The notes beneath the pieces are model-generated. The model was not told where the DNA came from. It made no database searches and saw only the letters and a list, made by a program, of their open reading frames with translations. A stretch of DNA of 13,577 nucleotides from Thermodesulfobacteriota bacterium (GTDB taxonomy: Bacteria; Desulfobacterota; BSN033; UBA1163), in the NCBI GenBank assembly GCA_030024065.1, contig JASEIE010000069.1, forward strand, positions 1 to 13,577, read 5' to 3'. A program made the position numbers and the translations under genes. Each line of letters starts with the position of its first letter. Within the stretch, counting starts at the first letter, position 1. Of the stretch, positions 6,171-13,239 are shown piece by piece.

Positions 6171-6788
6171 TTACCGTACAACCAATTTCCCTTGCGATCG
6201 GGCAGCATTTAAGACGGTGCGGTTGGCAGTAAAGATCTGAACCCCGGAAATGGTTGTAAAATCCCCATCATCGGTAATGACCTGCGGAATTTTATGTCGT
6301 TCTATCGTCTCTAAAATGAAGAGATCGTACCCGTCCACGAGATCATTCTGAAGACGGTTGATTGCCGAGCTTGTAGTCGTATCGTCTATCGAAAGTTCGA
6401 GAAGATCAGACATTGTTTTAACCTGTACCCAAGCCGCTTCAATTTCTTTCACGATCCGTTCTCGTTCTGTGGGGAGATTATGTCTATATTCCTTTGTTCC
6501 GATACTTCCACAGTATTGGGAGTAAATCTTTCTTTCATTCGTTTCTATAAGATGAGTCAATTCAGCCATGGATAACCCACTACAAAAAATCCGCACCCCT
6601 AGTGCGAGGGCCTTATTCACATACTCAGGATAGTCCCTTGTTTGGTAGGCCATTGCATTGGTACTGGCACTTACGTAGGTCATCCAGAACCAAACATTCG
6701 AATCCACCATAAATACATCGCCATTTCTGGGAGCATCACTCTGAATATCAACCACCTCTGCCCTTATCACATAATTGACCGACATCAC
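6171..6788 (-). CDS. PIN-domain protein (putative ribonuclease effector)
   Basis: A 205-residue protein with the acidic residues of a PIN nuclease in order: VDSN (Asp29) after a hydrophobic strand, SMAEL (Glu76), DGYDLFILE (Asp152/155) and ITDDGDF (Asp173/174/176), followed by a short strand, VQIFTAN. PIN domains bind Mg2+ or Mn2+ and usually cut RNA; this one is longer than the roughly 130-residue VapC toxins because of a helical insert (80-145). No VapB-like antitoxin is adjacent. The start is GTGATG overlapping the stop of the DUF4325 gene, so translation is coupled. It is the last gene of the GHKL/STAS/PIN trio and the best candidate for its effector. Family call is good; substrate is unknown. 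Confidence 0.75.
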   Translation of the reverse strand: MMSVNYVIRAEVVDIQSDAPRNGDVFMVDSNVWFWMTYVSASTNAMAYQTRDYPEYVNKALALGVRIFCSGLSMAELTHLIETNERKIYSQYCGSIGTKEYRHNLPTERERIVKEIEAAWVQVKTMSDLLELSIDDTTTSSAINRLQNDLVDGYDLFILETIERHKIPQVITDDGDFTTISGVQIFTANRTVLNAARSQGKLVVR

Positions 6789-7135
6789 CCCAACTCCTCT
6801 GCCTGCTGGTGAAGGATCGAATCCACAATCTCTTTATAATCCACATCCTTGTGGTAGCGGGTTGCATTTTCAATCACACGATCAACAACCAGTTGACCAT
6901 CCGAAACCAAATTTACAAACCTAAGGAACTGTCGAAGGTCTTCAACAGTATTGTCCCTTAGCAGTTGTCCAATGGCAAAATTGAAAAAAGGTGAGGCAAA
7001 TTGCTTAACCTCCTCGAAATCCAAGGTGATCGTTTGCCGGTTCTTTAGTTCCCTATGGATAGCTTCATAAACCCGCTGCCCATCATCTTTTGTAATACAG
7101 CGCGGGCCGATCAGGTCGCTAATTTTCACTTCCAT
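6785..7135 (-). CDS. STAS-like domain protein, DUF4325 family
   Basis: A 116-residue protein with the DUF4325 pattern: MEVKISDLIGPRCITKDDGQ, a Lys/Asn turn, strand TITLDFEEVKQFASPFFNFA and a helix. The fold is STAS-like; the Ser at 48 sits where anti-sigma-factor antagonists such as SpoIIAA carry the phosphorylated Ser, though that correspondence is my inference. GGAGG lies 10 nt before the ATG and the gene starts 18 nt after the GHKL gene. Its stop overlaps the start of the PIN gene. In partner-switching systems a GHKL kinase phosphorylates a STAS protein to change its partner; the neighbour upstream supplies the GHKL domain, so a similar relay is plausible. Confidence 0.8.
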   Translation of the reverse strand: MEVKISDLIGPRCITKDDGQRVYEAIHRELKNRQTITLDFEEVKQFASPFFNFAIGQLLRDNTVEDLRQFLRFVNLVSDGQLVVDRVIENATRYHKDVDYKEIVDSILHQQAEELG

Positions 7136-7153
7136 TGGTCATTATCCTCCTTT

Positions 7154-8038
7154 TCAAAACGGGATATCCTCACCGACTTCGTCTGAAAAACGATAAAAAC
7201 GTTCGTCACACCGCAAGGTTATATGGAAAATGGTTCCTTCGAATGCAATAGGATGATTTTCGAATTGTTCGTTCCCCCTCTCAATTAAAGCATACCCTTC
7301 GTTACTATAAACTTCAAGTTTTCCGTGATTGACCCTGATAAATTCTTTTAGCAGGTCAAGGCCGAGGCCTCGTGCCATACCGTTAGGTCGTGTACTGGTC
7401 CCCCGTTGAAACGCCCAATGCAAACATTGAGCGGCTGTAAGTTGACTTGCACGCGGGTCACTGCTTAGATAGTTTCGCACATTGGCGACGATACCGAGAC
7501 CGAAATCAATGACAGATAGAATGAGCTCGTTCCTCTGCGGAAAATGTTGTCCACAAGAAAAGACGCCAATAGGAGAAGCTGAGTGCTCAAAAGAATTCGC
7601 ATAGATCTCCCACATTTTTCCGACAATAGCATCTCGCAGTCTTGTACTCACCTGGACCCATCCTCGGCCCAGCCAGTAATCCGTGAGGTAATCTAAAATC
7701 CCGGTAGGATCTTCCGCTGCATCCTCCCGATAAGGGATGGAGTTCCCTCCCCATCCAGTAGACCTTTCCCCAAATGCTCCGGTAAAACCATTTTGGCGGA
7801 GATTCATTCTTACTGCTCCGTCGATTAGAGAATCCCAATCAAAGACGACCGAGCCCATTCGCCAATTGATCAACCTAGCCAAGCCCCCCAAAAACGCCAC
7901 CGCATTGGGACGTAAGAATCTACATAAGGAAAAATCGAATATGATATCTGTGAAATAATCATTAGCCTCCTGCCACAGCGCAAAAAGGTGGTCAAAATCC
8001 CCTGGCTCATCGTTCAATGTTGGAATTCTCAAGCGCAT
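7154..8038 (-). CDS. GHKL-type ATPase with STAS-like N-terminal region
   Basis: The 294-residue product has a GHKL (HATPase) domain in its C-terminal half: N box E144/N148/H152 in KMWEIYANSFEHS, G1 box VIDFGLGI (176-183), G2 box GMARGLGLDLL (220-230) and the closing strand GTIFHITL. There is no His-phosphoacceptor domain and no membrane segment, so it is a stand-alone, anti-sigma-kinase-like ATPase rather than a sensor kinase. Its first 85 residues include DIIFDFSLCRFLRPNAVAFL, which resembles the strand-loop-helix of STAS domains. It starts 13 nt after the hsdS stop without a strong ribosome site of its own, pointing to coupled expression with the type I genes. The protein could bind ATP and control the STAS and PIN partners downstream; that role is inferred. 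Confidence 0.8.
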   Translation of the reverse strand: MRLRIPTLNDEPGDFDHLFALWQEANDYFTDIIFDFSLCRFLRPNAVAFLGGLARLINWRMGSVVFDWDSLIDGAVRMNLRQNGFTGAFGERSTGWGGNSIPYREDAAEDPTGILDYLTDYWLGRGWVQVSTRLRDAIVGKMWEIYANSFEHSASPIGVFSCGQHFPQRNELILSVIDFGLGIVANVRNYLSSDPRASQLTAAQCLHWAFQRGTSTRPNGMARGLGLDLLKEFIRVNHGKLEVYSNEGYALIERGNEQFENHPIAFEGTIFHITLRCDERFYRFSDEVGEDIPF

Positions 8039-8051
8039 TATTATTGCTTTT

Positions 8052-8660
8052 CTAAAGTTCCCCCCGAAAGGCCCGGCTCAGCAGAGAAGGGATAAAACCA
8101 GACAGCTCAGCATCGGCCTTCTTGAGAATTTGTCGTATCTCATTCGCACGGTGTGTCAGGGCCTCAATCCTGGTTACAATTCGCTGTTGCTCATCCAACG
8201 GCGGCACAGGGATTTCCAGTTCGTTCAGCACATCTCTTGTAATGCCTTGAATTGATGTCCCTTGTGAATAGAAGGATAGGAAGTCCGCAATATTCCTAAA
8301 AAACCAACCGAAGTATTCAATTACAACCTCTTTTTTAAATCGCGCTCTCGTTATGTCCTGACTTGCACCCATCAAGCCTTTTGCAATTGCACAATTTCCC
8401 ACACGCGTCCGTGTTCCTATTAATAGATCACCTTGTTCGCAAACCACGGTTTTTCCAGAATACAAACCAGAAGGAGTCACATAGCTTCGAGCTTTTTCCA
8501 CATACAATGATGTAAGATCTGCTGCTGTAACAAAAGGTATACTACCGTTTTCCCAATATTTACTGATTCTTTTTGATGGTGTACCACCATTTTTTAAGTC
8601 CGCTATCTCGGAAAGTTTTACAAAGTTCCATCCTTCTGGCAAAGTGGTATTATTCATCAC
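8052..8660 (-). CDS. hsdS: Type I restriction-modification specificity subunit, half-size
   Basis: The 202-residue product has one target-recognition domain beginning LPEGW (7-11), with GGTPS (25-29) and IPFVTAADL (41-49), and one conserved spacer, PPLDEQQRIV (153-162), followed by a coiled helix ending LLSRAFRGEL. Usual HsdS proteins are about 400 residues with two such units, so this is half-size but has both a natural start and the natural C-terminal ending. Such single-domain subunits can work as homodimers, which would recognise a palindromic bipartite site; alternatively one domain was deleted. The start GTGATG overlaps the hsdM stop, with GGAGG 6-9 nt ahead, so either codon may serve. 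The GHKL gene follows 13 nt later. Confidence 0.88.
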   Translation of the reverse strand: MMNNTTLPEGWNFVKLSEIADLKNGGTPSKRISKYWENGSIPFVTAADLTSLYVEKARSYVTPSGLYSGKTVVCEQGDLLIGTRTRVGNCAIAKGLMGASQDITRARFKKEVVIEYFGWFFRNIADFLSFYSQGTSIQGITRDVLNELEIPVPPLDEQQRIVTRIEALTHRANEIRQILKKADAELSGFIPSLLSRAFRGEL

Positions 8661-10183
8661 CCATTTCCTCCTTCCAACAATTGCTGCATTTCCTTAATAA
8701 GCTGGAGGATTCGTTCCTCTTTTGCTGCGACGGAAGCAAGGATATCTTCAGGGGCCGAGTGTTCAATAATATCAGGTTCAACCAGGCCGAGAGCCGAGAG
8801 GGTCATGTTATAGCCATTATCGATGATCCTCTGCGCTGGGACGAGCCAGGCGCGGCCTTCTTCGGTTCCCCGTTTCGGCCACATGCGGAGGAGGTCCGGA
8901 AAATCGTTGCGGTACTCAGGGCCGAATTTGCGAGCCCTTCTGAGCGAGGAGCCGTCCCCTTCTACACGAAAAAACCAGACTTTCTTCGTGGGACGGCCGG
9001 TTCGTCTAAAAACAATAAAACAAGTCGGATTGGGTGTGTAAGGCTCGAACATGCCTTTCGGGAGCGTAACAACAACCTGAAGGTCAAACTCTTTAAGCAA
9101 GCGTTCTTTCACATAAAGGTGACTCCCTGAATCGCCGAAGAGGAGTCCGTTAGGGAAGATGATACCGGCCGTGCCGCCCTGACGAAGACTGCGAAGTGCA
9201 GCAGCAAGAAACAGGATGTATTTGTCACCTTTTTCAACGCGGAGGGAACGTTTGGCATCGCCCCGGGAACCGGAGAAAGGGGGATTCTCAAGAATATAAT
9301 CAAACTGTACTTCATCCCACCTATCCTCGCTACCGCAAATGGAGTCACGTTGGACAATCGGAGACTGATCAAACTGGTGAAGGACGGCGTTCATTGCGGC
9401 GAGCCGTAGAATGTCGGGGTCTGCTTCGAAGCCATGCAGTGTCCCGCGTTGAAGGAAATCCCATTGTGCTCGGGATAAACGATCACCGATGCCGATTTTT
9501 CTGGGCAGGCCGTCTGCACCAATCTTCTCTTTAGTGAATTCGGGACTCGTGTTGGCAAGTATAATATGTTCATAGGCTGCGATAAGAAAACCGCCACTTC
9601 CACAGGCCGAATCGCAGAGAATACTGTCAATCTTGGGATTGACCATCTGAACAATGACGCGGATGAGGTGCCGCGGCGTGCGAAATTGAGCTGCTTTTTT
9701 TTGACTTCCGAGCTCACTACCAAGATATTCAAAAAGGTCTCCTTTCACATCGGCATCAATTCCAAGGAAAGATATTTGCCCAATGAGATCCACGGCACGA
9801 CGCAGAGCAGCACCCGTCGGAATCACGATTGATGCATTTTTAAAAATGGCTCGAGACCCCTGAGATAGGAATGGGTGTTTCGCAAGCAAAGGAAGCGTGT
9901 CGCGAAGAGTACGAAGCATTCTTTCGTTATCTGGATCAGACGTGAGGACGCTCCAGCGCAAGGGCTCATAGTCCAGGGCTTCATTATCTCCCTTAAATTT
10001 ACCAAATAAGGAGCGATAATTGCCGTTTCCGGTGCTCTGTTGCTCGGTATCCATTTCTTCGAGCATTTTGAGAAAGAGCAGGTATGAAATCTGTGTAACG
10101 TACGTGATGGGGTTCGTTACGTTGTTATCCCACATAATCTTGCAGAGCGTTTTAAGCGTTGTCTGTAATGCTCCATTATCCAT
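8657..10183 (-). CDS. hsdM: Type I restriction-modification DNA adenine methyltransferase subunit
   Basis: A 508-residue N6-adenine methyltransferase. The N-terminal helical HsdM_N domain spans roughly 1-140. The link QFRTPRHL (167-174) precedes motif I DSACGSGGFL (191-200), the AdoMet site (usually DPACGSGG; Ser replaces Pro here), and FEADPDILRLAAMN (252-265) carries the acidic AdoMet contact. Motif IV is NPPF (300-303), the catalytic tetrapeptide. Length is normal and the gene is intact. It follows hsdR after a 12-nt gap with a GAAAGGG ribosome site and overlaps hsdS. It methylates host DNA in complex with HsdS, and with HsdR forms the restriction complex. Confidence 0.93.
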   Translation of the reverse strand: MDNGALQTTLKTLCKIMWDNNVTNPITYVTQISYLLFLKMLEEMDTEQQSTGNGNYRSLFGKFKGDNEALDYEPLRWSVLTSDPDNERMLRTLRDTLPLLAKHPFLSQGSRAIFKNASIVIPTGAALRRAVDLIGQISFLGIDADVKGDLFEYLGSELGSQKKAAQFRTPRHLIRVIVQMVNPKIDSILCDSACGSGGFLIAAYEHIILANTSPEFTKEKIGADGLPRKIGIGDRLSRAQWDFLQRGTLHGFEADPDILRLAAMNAVLHQFDQSPIVQRDSICGSEDRWDEVQFDYILENPPFSGSRGDAKRSLRVEKGDKYILFLAAALRSLRQGGTAGIIFPNGLLFGDSGSHLYVKERLLKEFDLQVVVTLPKGMFEPYTPNPTCFIVFRRTGRPTKKVWFFRVEGDGSSLRRARKFGPEYRNDFPDLLRMWPKRGTEEGRAWLVPAQRIIDNGYNMTLSALGLVEPDIIEHSAPEDILASVAAKEERILQLIKEMQQLLEGGNG

Positions 10184-10195
10184 TCCAAACCCTTT

Positions 10196-12538
10196 CTAAG
10201 CAGCCAGCAAATTATTCAGTTCATCAACCATTTGCACCAGGCATTCTTTCCCGAAGAGTTGTTCCATCCGAACAAGACCGCCCCAGAGAGAGAACGGTGG
10301 AAGACTAAACAGGCGAAGAGTAATCGCCTCCCCGGCAGCCACTCGGGCTTTAAGAAGTCGGAGCATCTGGGCCTGGCCAGGATTGATGCTGCTCGAATGC
10401 TCGGCCACCCAGGAATTAAAGGCTCGCTCTATTCGCTCTTCCCGAGTCGGAAACCTGAACAATCCCAGAGCCGCACGGATGAAATCGGAGAGAGAGCCAG
10501 TGGGTTGTTCGAAAGCGCGGCGAAGGCTATTCTCGTCAAAATAATATTTCGGTGAATTGAGCCGTCGGGCGAGATTTTCCCATTCCTCTGGTGAGAGATC
10601 CTCCCCACCAAATATCTTCTCAACAGCCGGATCAGCCTTTCTCAGTTCAATAACTTTCTCTTCCCATTTTTCCCGGTAGGTCTTTCGGTCAATAGCTAAA
10701 CCTTCGGGACCAACAATTAGGATCTGCCGTTTCCGGATCTCATCCTCTAAGGAACCTTCTTTTATGACAAGGAATTCACTTCTTGGAAGAGGGTATGGCT
10801 TTGGTTCACGCGGTCCTGCAATAATCCCCTCGTCTTCCTTATCTCCGCTCGGTAATATTGGTCCAGGTTTGGAACCAATGACCTTAGGCTTATAGTAGGG
10901 CTCGCCAGGATCATTGAATCTTTGTGTATTACCGACAAAGTCGTAAATAATGAATTCCGTTTTGCCGATACGAGGGCAGAGCCGGGATCCCCGCCCGCGC
11001 ATCTGTGCATATTTGATGGCCGATTTTGTGGGACGCAGCATGATAAGATTCTCTACTTCCTTATGATCGTAGCCAGTGTCTAACATATCAACCGAAATGG
11101 CAACAATGGGGAGAGGGTCATACTTGAACTCATCGATGATAGGTTTAGGGTTTCCGTTGTTCGTATAGCAGGTAATCTTCTTGGCAAAGTCCTGGCGTAC
11201 CTGCCCGGGCGAACGATTAATCTGCCTGCCGGTTTCCAGGCAAGTCTCCTCGGGCAGGAATTTGTTAAACAATTGCTCAAGGATGCCCGCCTGACGTTCC
11301 GACACGGCAAAAACGATGCTCTTTCGGGGTCTTTCCTTTTGCCGGTCCGCATCCGCGTTGAAATATTCCTGAAGAATGGTTTGAAGACGATCTTCGGACT
11401 CTGCAGTTCGCCCCCACTCGCCTGGCTTAATCTCATCACCCTCCCATTCAGCACCTTCAAAAGTAAGAACGCTTTCGGCTTGGTATATTCTGTAGTTAGC
11501 GAGATAACCCTCGTTAATACCCTCCTGGATTGTGTAGCAAAACGTAGGACGTCCTTCTTTCTTTGCTGCGTCCCAGCAGTCGAAGAACATGTAAGTGCTA
11601 CGGACCAGTTGCCGTTCGTATTCGCTTACCCAGCGCAGCTCGCCTGGGTTGGGCGTTGCGGTCAGACCTATATGAATGGCGTCAAAATGGCCAAGGGTAG
11701 CCCGATGGGTGTTGTAAATCGAGCGGTGACATTCATCTGTAACCACAAGATCAAAGTACGCGTGTCCGAAGCCATCCCGTCCCAGCTGCCCTGCGATGGT
11801 ATCCAGTGTGCCTACAACAATCTGCCCTGACAGACTTCTTTTGCCTCCGTAAAGGATTGTTGCAGGCCAATCGCGCAGGTAATCATCAAAGGTTTCTTTG
11901 GCTTGTTTTGCCAGTTCGATCCGATCCACTAAAAAAAGAACTCGTGAAATCACGGCTGCCTCGAACCAGCGTTTCATTAGCATGGCGATGGTTAGGGTTT
12001 TCCCTGTTCCGGTTGCCATTTCAAAAAGCATGCGACGACATCCAGCAATGAGGGTTGAGTCAGCTCTTTTCAAACATTTGATCTGGTAAGGACGTGTTTT
12101 AATTTCTTCACCCCGGAACATGAATTGAGTCGGAAAAGGAACAGCTTCAAGGGTTTTCTCCAGGCTCCCGCGGCGGTGGATCTTAAGGTTAGTCCGCCGC
12201 TCAAGGTCAGATTGGGAAGGCATCCCTAACACAGGACGGGCATCACCATCCTGGTAATCCCAGAAGTAATGGTCTAGTCCATTGCTAAGAATCACAAAAG
12301 GAGCGGCCAATGACTCGGCATACGCTCTGGCCTGTCTCTTAGCTGTATATGGGTCAATAGAAAAGCGTTTCGCTTCGATAACGGCCAGGGGGCGAGTGCG
12401 CGTATCTTTGAGCAAGTAGTCGGCGCGACCGTCTGAAGAAGCTTCCTCGGTTGAAACCTGAGCCTTATTTGTGATTAGCCACCCTGCATCCTTTAGGAGT
12501 TGGTCAATCACCATCCTTGCATCGGCTTCCGTAGACAT
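10196..12538 (-). CDS. hsdR: Type I restriction enzyme endonuclease/translocase subunit (EcoEI-like)
   Basis: A 780-residue R subunit. The N-terminal nuclease domain shows GRADYLL (Asp40) and VIEAKR (Glu55, Lys57), the PD-ExK core. Superfamily 2 helicase motifs follow: FEMATGTGKTLT (Walker A, about 174-181), TDECHRS (DECH at 268-271), GLTATP (291-296), then SVDMLDTGYDHKEV and QMRGRGSRLCP for motifs V and VI. The C-terminal part matches the EcoEI-type R-subunit tail; length fits that subfamily, shorter than EcoKI HsdR. It is intact and is the first gene of the type I operon. Its ATG follows AAAGGGTG at about 9 nt. The frame is open for 24 codons upstream with protein-like text but no ATG. Confidence 0.93.
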   Translation of the reverse strand: MSTEADARMVIDQLLKDAGWLITNKAQVSTEEASSDGRADYLLKDTRTRPLAVIEAKRFSIDPYTAKRQARAYAESLAAPFVILSNGLDHYFWDYQDGDARPVLGMPSQSDLERRTNLKIHRRGSLEKTLEAVPFPTQFMFRGEEIKTRPYQIKCLKRADSTLIAGCRRMLFEMATGTGKTLTIAMLMKRWFEAAVISRVLFLVDRIELAKQAKETFDDYLRDWPATILYGGKRSLSGQIVVGTLDTIAGQLGRDGFGHAYFDLVVTDECHRSIYNTHRATLGHFDAIHIGLTATPNPGELRWVSEYERQLVRSTYMFFDCWDAAKKEGRPTFCYTIQEGINEGYLANYRIYQAESVLTFEGAEWEGDEIKPGEWGRTAESEDRLQTILQEYFNADADRQKERPRKSIVFAVSERQAGILEQLFNKFLPEETCLETGRQINRSPGQVRQDFAKKITCYTNNGNPKPIIDEFKYDPLPIVAISVDMLDTGYDHKEVENLIMLRPTKSAIKYAQMRGRGSRLCPRIGKTEFIIYDFVGNTQRFNDPGEPYYKPKVIGSKPGPILPSGDKEDEGIIAGPREPKPYPLPRSEFLVIKEGSLEDEIRKRQILIVGPEGLAIDRKTYREKWEEKVIELRKADPAVEKIFGGEDLSPEEWENLARRLNSPKYYFDENSLRRAFEQPTGSLSDFIRAALGLFRFPTREERIERAFNSWVAEHSSSINPGQAQMLRLLKARVAAGEAITLRLFSLPPFSLWGGLVRMEQLFGKECLVQMVDELNNLLAA

Positions 12539-12759
12539 GGATACTTCACCCTTTAATTCTTCGCCAGGAATTTCGAATGCTTTCTTAATTTCTCTAAAAA
12601 CAATTCAGGTCTCAAATCAAGCGGTTCCCTTTAATGGTTTTGATGATCTAGGGGGCCGGGTTAACCCGATGTCTCCCTCTATAGGGTCCTTTGTCTTTAT
12701 ACTTCCTCGGCCGCACCAGTTCTTACGTGATGATTTCAATCGTTCTCATTTAGGACCTA
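12539..12759 (-). other. Spacer between methyltransferase remnant and hsdR
   Basis: About 220 bp without a clear gene. A perfect 12-bp palindrome CGGGTTAACCCG lies at 12657-12668. The segment 12610-12539 is open in the hsdR frame (RPELFLEKLRKAFEIPG...), right after an in-frame TAA. The promoter of the type I operon should be here, but no convincing pair of boxes was found. Confidence 0.3.
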
Positions 12760-13023
12760 TTATTTCATAATTGTCTTCATTTCTGGTTTACGGCGCAAGG
12801 CGTCCTCGATTAGCTTTTCGATGGAGTCTGCTTTGCCAGTGGCGTCAAAGCGAAGAACCGGAGAGAGGTGGGGATTATAGGCATACCTGATTTTCTTTTC
12901 CCTGACGATTTCTCCACGTGCCGTCAGTCCTGCAGGCGGGATATTTAGTCGTGTGACGCTCTTATGCCGGTAACCAAAAACATTTTCACCGGCCTTCTCA
13001 GTCTTCTTTTTTTGCCGCGCCAT
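12760..13023 (-). pseudogene. Truncated N-terminus of a type III-like (BPTD_3080-associated) DNA methyltransferase
   Basis: An 87-codon frame with a good ribosome site (GGAGG, 5 nt) encodes a protein containing LNIPPAGLTARGEI and IRYAYNPHLSPVLRFDATGK. This is the characteristic opening of the site-specific adenine methyltransferases that partner BPTD_3080-family restriction enzymes, whose full length is many hundreds of residues. The frame stops at MKTIMK before the region that in the family leads to the HEPWLEW and VPLHIHER motifs, and no AdoMet or catalytic motif remains. It is therefore a 5' stump that still has its translation signals. It faces the C-terminal stump of the partner enzyme at 4603-4827 in matching order and direction. 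A stand-alone small protein is possible but less likely. Confidence 0.7.
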
Positions 13024-13239
13024 AAAGCCTCCGGGTATCGCCCAAGCTGATGGGAGTTGACATCTAATTTTAAGCCGTCAGACGGTGTCTATCTTTTTTC
13101 CCCGGCCACTATAAGAAATCCTTTTGAACCCGGTAGGAGTTTTTCATTTTTTCAGAATATTTCTATCAGAAATCGTTGAAGGGGTCAAACTAAATCGAGC
13201 GTAAAAAAATTAACGAAATGAGGTCTGAAATTGGTGGTC
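13024..13239 (-). other. Spacer with inverted repeat at a gene 3' end
   Basis: ATCGTTGAAGG (13172-13182) and CCTTCAACGAT (13247-13257) are an exact 11-bp inverted pair; the right arm overlaps the end of the gene at the right edge. CCGTCAGACGG (13075-13085) is a small hairpin upstream of the methyltransferase stump. The minus strand carries a weak promoter-like TTGACC for that stump. No gene is seen. Confidence 0.3.

Noticed and set aside
6171..6788. VapBC-type toxin-antitoxin interpretation of the PIN gene
   Set aside because: The protein is much longer than VapC and the preceding gene is STAS-like DUF4325, not an AbrB/RHH/Phd antitoxin; a broader antitoxin-like role for DUF4325 remains open.
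8573..9832. Several plus-strand open frames opposite hsdM and hsdS
   Set aside because: Antisense shadows of well-recognised genes; no family resemblance.
12471..12770. 99-codon plus-strand frame between hsdR and the methyltransferase stump
   Set aside because: Partly antisense to hsdR, no ribosome site, low-information composition; treated as spacer.
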